64,000 bases of DNA from Elgaria multicarinata webbii (GCF_023053635.1 NC_086187.1:29488501-29552500), one strand, 5' to 3'. Numbered from the stretch's first letter, positions 1 through 26,475 are shown. Made by a program: numbers and translations. The notes: a model not told the origin generated them from the letters alone.

Positions 1-846
1 GACGGAACTGGGGCCCTCGCTGGCTGGGCTTTCCCCTATCCCAGGGCTGGATGGAGCAAGATGCCGCCCCAGAGCCTGACGGAGCCTCTGGCCGGCCAGT
101 ATCACCCAAAGGCGGGTTCCTGGGTGGCCCAGGCTCATCTGGACGGCACCTGGCTCCGGGTCCTGGGCCCCCGGCCATTTCAGCTTCTACATTAGAGGCA
201 AGAGGCGGGGCGGCTGCCCCACTGAATGCGGGAAGGCCCCTTCTCTTATTCTACCAAGCAGCTGCTTGTGCCCAAACTCAAGTCCCAATTTAAACCAGCA
301 GCCTGCGCAGTACGGGACACAAGAGCCTCCCCCAACTGAGTGCCCTCCAGATGTGTAAATTGCAACTCCCAGGGGTACTCCACCACATCTGGAGGGCACC
401 AGCTTGGGGGAGGCTGCTGTAGAAGAAGATGTCAATGGCTGCAGACGGCGGGCTCCCTTGGGTGCCGATGAGGAGGCCGGGCTCCACCACGGACTCCTCT
501 GAACTAGTGATGGAGACACGCTTTGCCAGCGAGGCCTGCCTGCCAAGCGGCCACCTTTGGGCCTGCCACCTGCGCCTGGCTCTGCCATGCCATGTGCTGC
601 CATGCCCCCTCCCCCTGCAGTGCTGAGCAGGCACGCATGGTGCTCTCCCAGCCGCCAGAAGCAACCGGGGATGGCGCAGGGTGACCGCGACGGCAGGAGT
701 GGGGAAGGGGCCCAAGGAGGCCAGTTGCGCAGGGGTGGGGGTGGGGCGTCCTCAGTGGGCCTGGCTCAGCGAGGAATCAGGGCCTGCCGGAGCAGGAAGA
801 AGCAGCTGATGCTGCGGACAGCAGGAGACGAGCAGCTGTTCGAACC
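1..846. other. Region beyond the ECI1 3' end, no firm gene
   Basis: No gene is recognised here. A minus-strand open stretch at roughly 415-545 reads like coding sequence (KRVSITSSEESVVEPG, then LLIGTQGSPPSAAIDIFF), but it runs into a palindromic repeat and I could not place splice sites or a family. Confidence 0.4.
339..412. repeat. Palindromic MITE-like repeat (short copy)
   Basis: The two arms GTGCCCTCCAGATGTG and CACATCTGGAGGGCAC face each other across a short loop containing CAACTCCCAG. This is the basic form of a foldback family seen at least ten times in the window. The arms suggest a non-autonomous DNA transposon; the superfamily was not established here. Confidence 0.7.
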
Positions 847-847
847 A

Positions 848-853
848 TTTATT
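848..853 (-). terminator. ECI1: Poly(A) signal of ECI1
   Basis: AATAAA on the minus strand, about 260 bases past the ECI1 stop. It is the first canonical signal downstream, giving a short 3' UTR. Confidence 0.7.
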
Positions 854-1112
854 GGAAGTTCACATTTTGCAAAGTCCAGCTTTTCCTGGACAGAGCAGGG
901 ATCCTGGAGGATCCAGGAGGCACAGACGGGGGCAGCACGGAGCCGCCTCCCCCCTAGCCTCCCCAGCCACCCCTCCGCTTCAGTAGCCAAAACAACAATG
1001 GGGCGCTGCGTGCAAAAGGCACCGGAGGCGGCAGGACCCACGGGGGCCACTGGCCGAGACCAGGAGCAGCAACCCCCCCCGGAGCCTGGAGCCCCCCCTC
1101 CCCGCCCCCCGC

Positions 1113-4100
1113 TCAGGCTTTCCTGTGTTTCAGCCGCTCCATGTACCCCTGCAGGGACTTCTGGATGGCGTCCCGGGAGACGAAGCGCACAAAGTTCTGG
1201 ATGTCGGCCTCGCGATGCGCCAGCAGCCGGTCCACGGTGGGCTTCCGCATGAGGGATTTGGAGAGCTGGCGGGCATGGTCTAGGGCACCAAGGACAGGCA
1301 GTGCGTTGGATCCAGACCCCTGCCTGGCCCGCTTTCAGAGAGGAGCGGGGCAGGCCGGGGCTCTCCCCACCAGTACCTGCCTCGGCTGGAGACCCCTCCC
1401 TCAATACACCCCCTCTAGGGCTGGGAGAGTTGAAGGCGGCAGAGGCCGGGGCTCTAGGGGGCAGCCCAGCCTCCCCAAACCTGGTGCCTGCCAATGTTTT
1501 GGACTACTACGCCCACGATTCCTGGCTACTGCCATGCTGTCTGGGGCTGATGGGTGTTGCAGTCCAAAAACACCTGGAGGGCACCGTGCTGGCTGCCTCC
1601 TTGGGGCCCGGGGGCTTGTCGGGTGCTGGCCTCACCTGGAATGGCCAGCCACTGGGCCATCGCCTCGGCAGCCACGGCCTGCACCTTCCCTTCAGGCACC
1701 ACCTCGTCCACGAGGCCAACTCTCAGGGCATCCGGGGGAGGGTAGAGGAGCCCCAGCTGCAGGGATCGCTCCGTGGCCCGGTGGCCCACCGTGTTCACCA
1801 TGGTGTCTTTAAACCTGCCAGCAAAGGAGACACCGTCAGGCAGGGGGCACCAAACGACAGCATGCTGGGAGTTGTAGTCCAAGACATCTGGAGGCCACCG
1901 GATTGGGGAAGGCGAGCGACAGGCTGGCGAGCAAAACAAGGGCCGGGGCGTGTCTGCTCACAGAAGCCTCCGAACCAGCTATGGGCAGTGCCCCTCACAC
2001 ACACTGCCCCTCCTCCTCCTCACCAGAAAGGGGCCACAATCCCCAGCCTCGTCTCATTCAGCCCAATGCTGTACTTGGGATTCTCGGCCATGATCCTGTA
2101 GTCACACGACACGGCCATAAGGCAGCCACCGGCAGGGCTGGAACCCTGGAAGTGAGCAGAGGACAGAGTGTTTCGCTTGGCCCCCACCCCAGCCGTGCCT
2201 CTCGGCCCCCACCCTTGCTCAGCCCCTCCAAAGGTTTCCATGACAACAGCATGCCCAAACTGCGTTAACTGGCACTATTGTTAGCACTTCGAATCCTAGA
2301 ATAGCAGAGTGGGAAGGGGCCTACAAGGCCATCGAGTCCCACCCCCTGCTCAATGCTGGAATCCACCCTAAAGCATCCTTGAGAGACGGCTGTCCAGCTG
2401 CCTCTTGAAGGCCTCTAGTGTGGGAGAGACCACAGCCTCCCTAGGGAACTTTTTAGACCTTGAACTGCTGCTGGTTTTTACGGTAACTTTGCTTTTTTGA
2501 CTATGGTTTAGTTTGTGACCTGCCCAGAGAGCTTTGGCTATTGGACGATGTGGAAAGGTAATCAACTTATCCATAAATAAGCCACACACACCCCGGCCCT
2601 TTCAGTCCTGCAGAGTCCTGCCACGACCGAAGCACTGGCTGGGAGTGGCAGGCCTTTCCCCTGCCTAAACACGCCTGGGGCCGGACCCTTAACCGTGTGG
2701 GGACGTGCCCGCTGCTGCCTGGATGGCCTGATGAGCACACGTGAAGGCGCTGGGGGGCAGGACTTGCATTGACCGCTGCGATGGTCACCAGGTTGGAGCT
2801 GTACAGCCCCAGCCACATCTCCTGCACGGCCTTCCAGAACTGGGCGTAGTGCTCGTTGCTCTTGCCACACATCTCGGTGATGTCCAGCCCGGCCGAGAAG
2901 ATCTGTGGGGCAGCCTGGAGAGAGAGAGGGAGGGAGGGAGGGAAGGAAGGAAGGAAGGTAGGTCTCCCGTCGTTGGCGGCGAGGCGCCTCCCTCCCCCAC
3001 GGTGAAAAGCCCTGCAGGCCGCCTAGCCCAGCCGTCCCCATCCAGATGCGTTAGACTAAAACTCCCATCATCCCCAACCAGCTCTGGCTGGGGCGATAGG
3101 AGTTGTAGTCCAACACATCCAGAAGGCGCCTGCTTGGGAAAGGCAGGTCAATTTTTTATTTATCAATTAAGAGGCATAATCTGCCCCAGCCATCCTTCCC
3201 AAAGGAATGTGCCACTGAAGACGTCCTCAAGCGCCAGCCGAGGGGCCCGTGAGGCCCAGGATACACTGTGTAGAAGCGCTGGCCGGCTCCAAGGTCGAGG
3301 GGACCCTGGGCAAAGTGTCCTCAGTGTCACCGGGCCCTGGCAGGTTTGACTTCCTCTGGGTGGCAGCCCACCCTCACCCCCACCCCCTGTACCCCTAGAC
3401 TCGAGCCCAGCTAAACCAGCCCAGTTGCCCAAGGGATGGTTCTCCAGACAGTCCCCGTACCGAGGTCAGGATGAGGCCTCGGCAGGCCTTGTTGTTCTCC
3501 AGCTTCTCCAGGCCGATCGAAAACTCCGTGAGGAGCTCCAGGCTGAGGCTGTTGACGGGCGGGCTCTTCATCTTCATCACCGCCACCCCTGCAGAGCAAG
3601 CGCAAGGAGTCCAAGCTAGGCAGGTGCGCCCCTCTTGCCCCTGGGCCTCCGGCGCCCGCTGAAAACGCACTATTTCTAACAAGCACCCCAGGAAGGCCAT
3701 ATCACCTTCCGTGCACAGGAATAACCCACAGAATTTAATTATGGCATTGTACTGCATTTTTACATACCGTTTAGAAAACTTGAAGTGAGTTATAAATGTA
3801 GTTAATTGATTACTTAATCCATCAATCAATCCATCAAATAAAGGAATCAGAGCCAAGACTGGACATTTACCCACGAGACCGGGGTGGGGGACGCACCTTC
3901 CGCAGCGCTGTCCTGCACTTCACCGCCCTTTTCCCCCTCACCCTGCCATGCACAATCTCAAGTTAAGAAAAAATCATAAAGAACAGATCTATGAACAGTT
4001 ACTGGTCCTGCTAGCTGTTATTTTAATTTCTTCATTTCATTTTGGTTCCCCCCCCCCCATTTGGTATTTATATTTAATGGATTGTAAATTGTTTTAAGTG

Positions 4101-5712
4101 ACATTTGTGAGCTGCCCCCAATACCAGGAGCAAACAATTAGAATGAGAGGAAGAGGGAGGCGGTTGGAGGATATTTGGGGCCTTGTGTAAGATTGGGCAA
4201 TGGCTGGGTGCGGTTTCTTTTCCTCTCCCACAAGTAGCAAAGGCCCACGACCCAACGAGGGACAAACCTGAGGACAGAGCCTGTCCCGTGGCGGGTTATT
4301 TATACAGCCATGTCCTTGGGGTGTCCTGCCCTTGGGGTGGCGGCTTTCTCAGTGCGCCCCCTCGTTCTTCACTCTGCGCCAAAGGCCAGAGCAAACGCAG
4401 GGGCGGAGGTTACCTGTGCTCTCGTCCAGCTCCACGAGGATTTTGCTGTTGCTGAAGAGCCTTCTCTGGACAGGGGCGCCCCTGAGGCCCTGGGCAGCAG
4501 CCAGACCATGGTGGAAGGGAGACAGAGGACCTGAAAGAGACCCAGAGGTCACCGACACGGCCAGCGGGCTGAGACGGAGCGAGGGTGCCGGGACACGGCT
4601 CAGAGGCCATTGCTAATGGGATGCAGACGCCACCGCCCACCTGCCTGGAGAGAGCGTCTGCCGGCCTTTCGGTTGGGAAGTGCTGCCTTGCCACAGACTG
4701 CAGCTGCTGCTTTCTGCATGATGAGGGGCCGGGGCAGGCGGGGTGGTGGTCAAGAAACACAGGTCCAGCCACCGCCCACGAAACAACTGGCACCCTTCCA
4801 GGGATCGTCATGGTTTATGTGATTTTTATTGTTTTAATTAAGATGTTAATTGTAATCTGGTACAAATAAGTAACAACACAAAGCAGCTTAATTCCAAGCA
4901 AGCACCAGTTGTGTTGTACACCCTACTGGTGACTAAAAGGAAGGCGCCGTTGAGCGTGTGCAGAATGCCCCTTCCGCGCTAGGGCCGGAAAGCAAAGGAG
5001 AGGGCAGAGCTTCGAAGTTGGCTGGAGGCTGTGCTGGGGCCGCGGCTTTGGATTGGGGCCGCGGCTGCTGCTGCGGCGGCGGCGGCTGCTTCGTGCACTT
5101 TGCCCGCGCCATTGTCACCTTCACTTGGGGGCTGTTGGCAGCCGGCCTTAAACCCTGCGGGGGGGGGGGGCTTAAGCAGATAGGCTTTAGGTTGCGACCC
5201 TTTACGGAAGCCTCCGCCAACCGGGCGCCCTTCGGATGGGGGGGGGGCGGGGCGGCTGCAAGCCCCTTCCCTCGGGGTTGCATCCAACGTTAGCCCTGCT
5301 TAGAGGAGACCCACTGAAATTAATGGGACTTAAGTTGGTTTAGCAGGGGGTCCAACCCGGGTTGGCGAAGGCTGCTCTGTGCGCGCACCGCACCGGCGAG
5401 GACGGGGCTCGGCCCGCCCAGAAGTGCCCTGCGGCGGCGGCGGCGGCAGGCCCGAGGCCCTGCGATGGGCTCCTTTGCAGAGCGACCCCCGCCGCTCGCA
5501 AGTCTGGCGGCGGGGCGGGGGGCTGAGGGGGCACCGGCCGCGCGCCGCAGAGGGGAGCGCCAGGGAGGCCCGGTGGGCGCCACGGAGGCCCGGTGGGCGC
5601 GTCCGTCCCCCCGCGCCTCTACGAAGCCGGGAGCCCGCCTGCGCCCGCCGCGGACCCTACCGGAGCCACGAAGCAGCCCACAAGCCCGCGAGGCCGCCGC
5701 CGCCGCCGCCAT
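1113..5712 (-). CDS. ECI1: Enoyl-CoA delta isomerase 1, mitochondrial (complete, 7 coding exons)
   Basis: Moves the double bond of 3-enoyl-CoA to 2-trans-enoyl-CoA during mitochondrial beta-oxidation of unsaturated fatty acids. Coding exons on the minus strand: 5712-5661, 4530-4414, 3588-3461, 2914-2768, 2145-2024, 1814-1636, 1279-1113. Phases join without a break into 303 codons, against 302 in human as I recall it. Exon 1 gives an Ala/Arg-rich start (MAAAAAASRACGLLRGS), a good mitochondrial presequence, running into GLRGAPVQRRLFSNSK. Crotonase landmarks follow: GVAVMKMKSPPVNSLSLE, the oxyanion-hole piece FSAGLDITEMCG, PAGGCLMAVSCDYR, and GLNETRLGIVAPFW, whose Glu (about residue 179) fits the family's catalytic acid-base Glu. 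The C-terminal helix ends MERLKHRKA. The intron after 2768 has a GC donor. PARN starts 0.9 kb away on the opposite strand. Confidence is high; exon 1 was chosen by presequence, donor and phase. Confidence 0.96.
1468..1594. repeat. Palindromic MITE-like repeat in ECI1 intron 6
   Basis: CCCCAAACCTGGTGCC at one end and CACCTGGAGGGCACC at the other, with paired TTTTGGACTAC and GTCCAAAA inside. It lies between the last two ECI1 coding exons. Confidence 0.7.
1843..1914. repeat. MITE-like half copy beside ECI1 exon 6
   Basis: Contains GGGAGTTGTAGTCCAAGACATCTGGAGG'-type sequence and ends GATTGGGGAAGGCG. It starts only about 30 bases outside the exon 6 acceptor at 1815. Confidence 0.65.
2287..2455 (-). 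mobile_element. CR1 LINE 3' fragment
   Basis: The minus-strand translation ends PTLEAFKRQLDSRLSRML, the typical C-terminus of reptile and bird CR1 reverse transcriptase, followed by the CR1 3' UTR. It is 5'-truncated, as is usual for CR1, and sits in ECI1 intron 4. Confidence 0.85.
2504..2590 (+). mobile_element. L2-type LINE 3' tail
   Basis: Carries the tail motif GCCCAGAGAGCTTTGGCTAT followed by an AATAAATA-like end, shared with copies near 14.7, 36.7 and 49.5 kb. The clade is inferred from the tail type. Confidence 0.55.
3025..3146. repeat. Palindromic MITE-like repeat in ECI1 intron 3
   Basis: Full foldback copy: CCAGATGCGTTAGACTAAAA and TAGTCCAACACATCCAGAAG are imperfect inverted arms around a TCCCATCATCCCC core. 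Decayed relative to the copy at 54.0 kb. Confidence 0.65.
5174..5239 (+). repeat. 66-bp segment, copy 1 (CpG island)
   Basis: Begins AAGCAGATAGGCTTTAGG and ends CGCCCTTCGGATGG. Identical to 8749-8814 except for one C/T difference at a CpG. The last third resembles the arm of the palindromic MITE family, but the first two thirds do not. Confidence 0.9.
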
Positions 5713-6604
5713 CTTCAGCCAGGAGGAGGAGGAGGAGGAGCGGGGCCGGGCCGAGACCCGCCCCTGCCGCGGAGCGCCCCGCCACCGCCACCGCCACCGC
5801 CTCCTCTCTCCTCCCTCGCCGCCCCCCCGCGGCCCTTCCACTCCTTCACGAGGACTAGCCTCACTCCGACTCCGTTTGCACCACCGGTTCTGCCCCTCGC
5901 TGGCTGGCGCGATCAAAACTTTTAAAGGCAGCGACATAGTTTCGGGAGTGACCGCCAGTGGCGCCGACTCCCGAGGAGGCCCGGCGAGGGTGGCCCCGTG
6001 CTCGGGGCCCGGCTCCTCTGGGAACGCTGCTGCTGCTGCTGCTGCTGCCGCGGCCTCCCTGCGAGCGCTTCCCGCGCCGCTCCGGGTCGCGCAGACCTCT
6101 CCGCCTTCCGCTTTCTCACCCGCAAGCACCGCGATCTGATCCGGAGTGACTGCGGAGTGAGAGCGGCGGCGGCCCTTCCACCCCCTCCCCCCTCTTTCCA
6201 TGCCAATTTCGGCAGCTGCTTGCCTGCCTGCCTGCCAGCCAGCCCCCGTCCCAGCCTCCCTCCTTCCCTGGGAGCAACGGGGATGATGAAAACCGGGCCA
6301 AAGCAGCCCCTGCAAGACAGGGCGGAAAGAACTGAGGGCGCGGTGGCTTCAGAGAGCGCTACAGCGCATGAGCCAGACCGCTCGCGCATGCTCAGCTGCG
6401 CTCCCCTTCTCAGCCGGCAAGCCCCGCCCTGCGAGTCACGTGGGCCGTGACGCGCTCGGCGCCGCGCACACTGAGGGGGGGCGCGCGCTCAGAGCCGGGG
6501 GTTTGTTTCCGGAAGTGCTCGCGCCGCGGCCTGGCCTGAGCCCACCCAGGCAGCCGCCGCCGCCGCCGCCAGCGGAAGACCCGGGCAGCCGCCCGGCTCC
6601 GACG
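5713..6604. promoter_or_regulatory. Putative bidirectional promoter ECI1 / PARN
   Basis: The start codons of the divergent genes lie only 892 bases apart. Visible elements near the PARN side are an ETS/GABPA-type TTCCGGAAGTG (about 6508-6519), a CACGTG E-box near 6438, and NRF1-like GCGCATG motifs near 6365-6392. No TATA box is seen on either side. This is the usual make-up of shared housekeeping promoters; transcription start sites were not determined. Confidence 0.75.
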
Positions 6605-21444
<14,840 letters not shown>

Positions 21445-21517
21445 CCACCCACCACAGCAGGCCCTGAATCCAGGGAAGTTGCCGCGCGTGTCAGCTTCAC
21501 AAGCCGTGCTTTCGTTA

Positions 21518-21523
21518 AATAAA
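21518..21523 (+). terminator. PARN: Poly(A) signal of PARN
   Basis: AATAAA 74 bases past the stop, followed by G- and T-rich sequence. Further AT-rich signals near 22.19 and 22.45 kb could serve longer transcripts. Confidence 0.7.
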
Positions 21524-23195
21524 GTGGGGTTTATAAATGAAAAAGCAGGATGTTTCTTGGAGACCAGTTTAATTTTTTAAACTGTCTATTGAGCAATCGT
21601 CGTCACCGTTTTCACACGTGTGTGTGTACACATCAGTTTTGTTGATTATGTGAAATTCTTTTGCTGTCATAATGTTAGATCAAAAAGCAAGGCCTGAGTG
21701 TTTGGTCCTGATCCCCCCCGTGTATGGCATGCAGCCCGTGAAGTTTTGCACGCAGAGCCTGCGCATGGCCCACATCGCTCTGCCGATGGGACCAGTTGCT
21801 CTGCGGGATTGTCTTGTGTCCGGATTTTCACGCAATGTCCACGCTCAGTCAGCCCCTTAACGCTTTCGACCACTTGGTTCCCTACCATCCGCCAGGGTCT
21901 CTCCGCTGCCCAACTTAAACTGCCACTATCCTCCTTGTCTCCTGTATACATGTACATAGATATCCCCTAAATCTCACATTTTGTTTGGGAAGTGTGTTAA
22001 GGGTCGGGGGGGGGGGGGCTTGTCTCTTTCCTTAGCACCTTTTCCCCTTAGCTTGTGGGTCATGTTCTATATTTAAAAAGACAAACAGAAACCTGTGATG
22101 TTCATCAGCTTCCCTCAGTAAAAAAACTTGGTTTGATATTTAACATTTTTGTATCATGGAAATGAGAATGAAATATGTATTTCCATAAAGTAAAAATTAA
22201 AGATTTTTTTTCTTAGGAATCAGACTGTGTTTCTAACAGCAGCATTGATGTTCAGATGCCTTTTCTCTATCATCTCAACTAACGAGCCAACGCTGCCCCT
22301 CTCTCTCATCGCCAGCCCCCAATTGATGGCTTGTGGGTTTTGTCACCATTCTCAGGAATGCCTTGTGCCCCCACCACCACCACCACATGCCCACCCTCTT
22401 GATAGTCATATCAAGTCTAACTCGGCTGCTTGCTTTTTCCCTGCAGCTACAGAATAAACATGGGATTTGCCAGAGGAACAGCTGTTTGGGCAGCTTGTCT
22501 CCTTGCTGCAAAGGCTGCTGGTTAAGCAAAGGCCAAGGTGTCCTAGTGCAGAGCCGGGCCTCCAGGCTGGAATCCAGTCCCAGGTGTTCCCCTCCCCAGC
22601 AAGACCTGGCTCCTAACGTAAGCTGCCTCTGGCTGGCAGAGCATCCCCCAGTCTGAGGCTGTATGCCTGCAGCAAAACCCACCTCTGGGCAGAGTCGGCA
22701 TCCTGCATCTCTGCCTCCGGGAGGGAAGGGCGGCATGGGCACTCTTCCATACTGCTGCCCAGAATGGAAACAGCCTTGTCGGGATCAGATTTCTGTTCTG
22801 CAGCTGAGATTGCAAAAACTGCCCCCCCCCTTGGGGGTGGGAGGGGAAAGAAGCACCCCTTTGCTGTGGTGCTCAGAGAACTAGCGAGCAGCTCGCTCCT
22901 CCGGCCTTGTAAGTCGGGGCTCATCTCCATCCGGCCATGCAATAGAAGCTGGGCAAATTCCTGAGGAGTGGGGGGGGGTGCCCTTTTACCACTTGTGTTA
23001 TGAGTGGAACCTCCCTGGCCAGAGGCACTCCAGCTCTCAGCCTCAGGTGCTGGAGAGAGGCTTGGGGCATGGCATAGCATCACCCTCAGGGTTCTGCTTG
23101 AGAAGCTCCAATGAAGCAGCAGCGGGCAGCTCACTGGGCAAAAGACTGATGGGCCTTGTGGTCTCTGCCTTGGCCCAACGATCCTAGTATGTTAC

Positions 23196-23270
23196 CTGGA
23201 AAGCATCTCTATGGAGGACAGAGGCCTGGGTGTCGCTCGTGTCGCACTTCAGATGAGACGTCTTCCTCTC
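23196..23270 (-). other. Exon-like 75-base segment, unknown gene
   Basis: Bounded on the minus strand by a T/G-rich acceptor ending TTGCAG and a donor CAG/GTAACA. It is exactly 75 bases and open in one frame (ERKTSHLKCDTSDTQASVLH, continuing RDAFQ); the other two frames are closed. I do not recognise the peptide. It may be an exon of a transcript starting in the 31 kb CpG island, or chance. Confidence 0.3.
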
Positions 23271-23540
23271 CTGCAACACACACAAGCAACCTGGGGGCAT
23301 AAAAGCCCATTCTAGGGGCTGAGTGTTGCCGTGCGCATGAAACGGACACCTGCATAGGTCTGGGTCTAGAGGGGCCTTGCTCCCTGCCCCACTGTCCCTC
23401 TGGAAATGCTCCCTTGCAGCATGGGGGACCTTGCTGAATGGGGGGGGGGGCTTCTGTGAGGGGAGCTTTCCCAGCAAGTCAGTGCTCACCCAGAGGCCCC
23501 TCGGCTCCCACCCCCTGATTGAGTAGGCAGGCATCTACTG

Positions 23541-23650
23541 AACCCGGTGTTCTCCTGGTGTGTTGCCTACAGCTCCCACCATCGACAACTAGCATGGTCA
23601 TTGTAGCTGTAGTCCAACAACCCGTCTAGAGGGCACTAGGTTGGGGCAGG
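23541..23650. repeat. Palindromic MITE-like repeat
   Basis: GTTCTCCTGGTGTGTTGCCT opposite AACAACCCGTCTAGAGGGCA, with the usual AGCTCCCACCATCG core. Followed directly by a SINE at 23696. Confidence 0.5.
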
Positions 23651-23695
23651 ATGATCTAGAAGGAAGAAGCTTTAGCAATGGCAGTTAAGGGTTTG

Positions 23696-23850
23696 GGGCT
23701 AGAGCGCTGGAGAGACCCGAGTTCAAATCATGAAGTTGGTCCAGCCACTATCTCAGCCAAACCGGACTACCTCACAGGGCTGCTTTGAGGATAAAGGGAT
23801 GGGACACCATCTAGGCTGTCCTGAGCTCCTTAGGAGAAGGGTACAATGTT
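23696..23850 (+). mobile_element. CORE/MIR-like SINE, sense
   Basis: GGGCTAGAGCGCTGG, then a B-box-like GAGTTCAAATC, then CCTCACAGGGCTGCTTTGAG and GATAAAGGGATGGG. Matches the antisense copy at 13158-13408 but is diverged. Confidence 0.55.
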
Positions 23851-26304
23851 CTTTAAAAGTGCAGCTTTAACATCCTCAGCCCACATTTTGGGAGCACCAG
23901 CATCAAAAGGGACCGCGCTGGTCCATCCTTCCTGAATGCTGGATTATGATTATTTTTAAAGCCCAGCTAACAGCATGTTGTTCATTGAAACACTTGGATA
24001 GTCCCTGCTTTCTCTCAGATGCCTCCTTCACATTCTCAGCTGGTGAATCGTGGTTCTCACGAAGCTTGCGCCATTTGGCACTTAGGACCTAGATTGCTTT
24101 TTCCCCAGGCTGAAAGTCCGTCTCCATGTCCACGCAGGAGGTTTTGTTGTTTACATTAAACTAGCTGCAGTCTGCTCAGGTCAACAGAAGTCATTGCACC
24201 TGAGGAGGAGGTGGTGGAGTTCCTGCTGTCCACAGACTTCCGTGTTTACAGGTCTTCCAACTTGGCACTGCTCAAAACAACACACTGGAGCAGCCTTCCC
24301 CAACCATCACCGGCTTTCACGGCTACCACTGTGTTGTTTTCCTGGCACAGATTTTGCCGCCGCCGCCTCCCCCACGCCCACTGCCACACCACCCTGCCAC
24401 TGGACCTCAGGCAGGCCAAATGGCTTCTGTCTCAGGAAGGCACAGTTGCCCCCACCCCCCACCCCATGGCTCCTTCATGACTCAACTGCCTCTGCCCGAA
24501 GGCAACTTCTCTACAGAAACAAGCATCGTCCCCCAAAGAGGGAGAAGCACATCGAAAAGGGTCCCGGCTCTTCTGTGGCTTCTGCAAAAAGGCAACGGGT
24601 TTGAGCTCAAATCAAACATATATTCCCCTTTGTCCCGGCTCCAAAAACAAAGCTAATAAAATGGTTGTTGACATCTTTTAAAAGCCTTTCAACAGGAAAC
24701 GGGAGTTCGGGGGCGTGATTTGCTGAAAGCCGCGTGGCAGAATCCTCAGACGTGTCTTGTGGCCACGGCTGGCCCGTCTTTTTGAGGCGTGTGCCTTATC
24801 CCAGAACAATGCAGAGACCCTGCCAGTCCAGCGCCACAGAGTTCTCCTGACAGGGCTGCTCTTCTCCTGCAGAGAAGCCTCTTTGAAGGCCACCAACGTT
24901 GACAAGGCCTCATGGATCTCAGGGGTGGGGGGGGCTCACAAGCTCCCACGCATCTGGCATTTGTGGTTTCCGCCTCACTGGCAAATTCCACCCAACAGCC
25001 GGGCTGTCCCTCCTTGGCAGAGCTTCAACCACCACCACCCCACCAAAAGGTTCAGTTACTGATTAAAAACTAGCCGATTAAAAGCCTCCCTTCCTCCGGC
25101 CAACCAGCCCCATTCATTCCATTGCTGCTCCCCAAAACTCTGATAGGCAAAGCAGGTTGTGAAAAATTAACCCCAGCGTCGTCAGCAGCGGCCTCATGCC
25201 GGGGGAGGAGAAACAGCGGGAGAGGACTTGGCTAGCAGGAAAGCCGGCCCTGGTCCCAGAGGGGAGTCGGCCCAAGCGCACAATGCCAGGGCAGGCTGGC
25301 CCCACAGGGGCACGCCGGGGCCTCAGAAAGCACCAAGGTTTGTGGCCGCCCTGTGACTGCAGAGAAAGCGATGGCGCCCGGGAGGGCCTGGTGGGATGCC
25401 GGCTGACCCACTGCACTGGCCCTACCCTGTCGGTCGCAGAGGCCACGCAGGCCGAGGAAAGTTGCAATGGCTCAGAGAAGCTGTTTCTCCTGGGGCTTTT
25501 CAGTTGAGGGGAAAAGCCAAGAATGGGTGAAGTGGGAGGGTTACACACAGCGGAGGGTTATGAAATTGAGCATCATGTGGGAAACGATGGGGTGGGGGGA
25601 GAGGCGATTTTCTCTCTGCCGTAAGGCTAGAACCTGGAGTCCTAAAAACAACTGAGTAAATTAAAAAAAGAACTCCCCCCACACACACACACATGGATGC
25701 AGAGGGCCCCTTCAGCCCCAATTCTGAAACTCTGACCAGGCTGTACCACTTGGGCAACGCTGCCCAGGCTTGGTTCCGGGTGGGGCCGCCCATGGCCCCA
25801 ACGCCCCGATCCACAGTCACCTATGCACCCATTTTTCAAAGTCCCCAATCAGCCCACGGCAGGACGTGCCGCCGAGGTCTTATCGCGCCTCTGTGGCACG
25901 GAAGCGCTGCGTTCCCTTCCAGCACCAGAGCCTTTATCTCCTTGCTGCAGCGGAGGCCCAAGGCAGGGGCAGCGAGCGATCCCAGCAAGAGAACCTGGCA
26001 CCCTGCCGGCACCGCTGTCTTTCATTACGTTGCTCTTTCTGCCCCACCTCAAGACCGGCCGAACTCATCAGCTGCTCCCGGAGCAGACAGCAGCGCTGTT
26101 CCTCTTGAGAAATGCAGTACGGAGCAGAGAGGCCTTTTCACGTGGGTTAATGCAAGCTAAGCCCGGTCTGAGTAGAAGGATAGTGGCACGGGATTTACGC
26201 CTTCCCTGCGCGTGATCAAACCAGATGTGACAGGCCCTTCAAAGGCTCCTGTGCCCACGTCTGGAATTCAGGGCCAACTGGCCCCTGCAGAGGAACGCAG
26301 GAAG

Positions 26305-26475
26305 CGATCTTAAACAGCGTCAGACTGTGGTCCATCTAGCCCAATAGCATCAACACGGAGCAGCAGCCCTGGCTCCCCGGCAGGACTACTTCCTAGTCCA
26401 TCCTGGGGATGCTACCGGGAATTGAGCCTGGGACCTTCTGCCTGCAAGCCAGAGGGACGTTCTCCTGCACAGCCC
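26305..26475 (-). mobile_element. tRNA-derived SINE, antisense
   Basis: The minus strand begins with the tRNA-like head (CTTGCAGGCAGAAGGTCCCA, then GGCTCAATTCC) and ends at GATGGACCACAGTCTGACGC. Same family as 39943-40142. Confidence 0.7.

Noticed and set aside
2903-2914. Alternative acceptor for ECI1 exon 4 at CCCCACAG (exon start 2902)
   Set aside because: It would delete four residues; the acceptor ending at 2915 has a long pyrimidine tract and restores the family length.
4933-5283. Possible ECI1 first exon starting MARAKCTKQPPPPQQQ
   Set aside because: Reasonable start context but no donor joins it in frame to the 4530 acceptor; the 5712-5661 exon fits donor, phase and presequence.
5320-6315. 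331-codon minus-strand frame with poly-Ala and Arg runs
   Set aside because: GC-driven frame; only its MAAAAAASRACGLLRGS part is used, as ECI1 exon 1.
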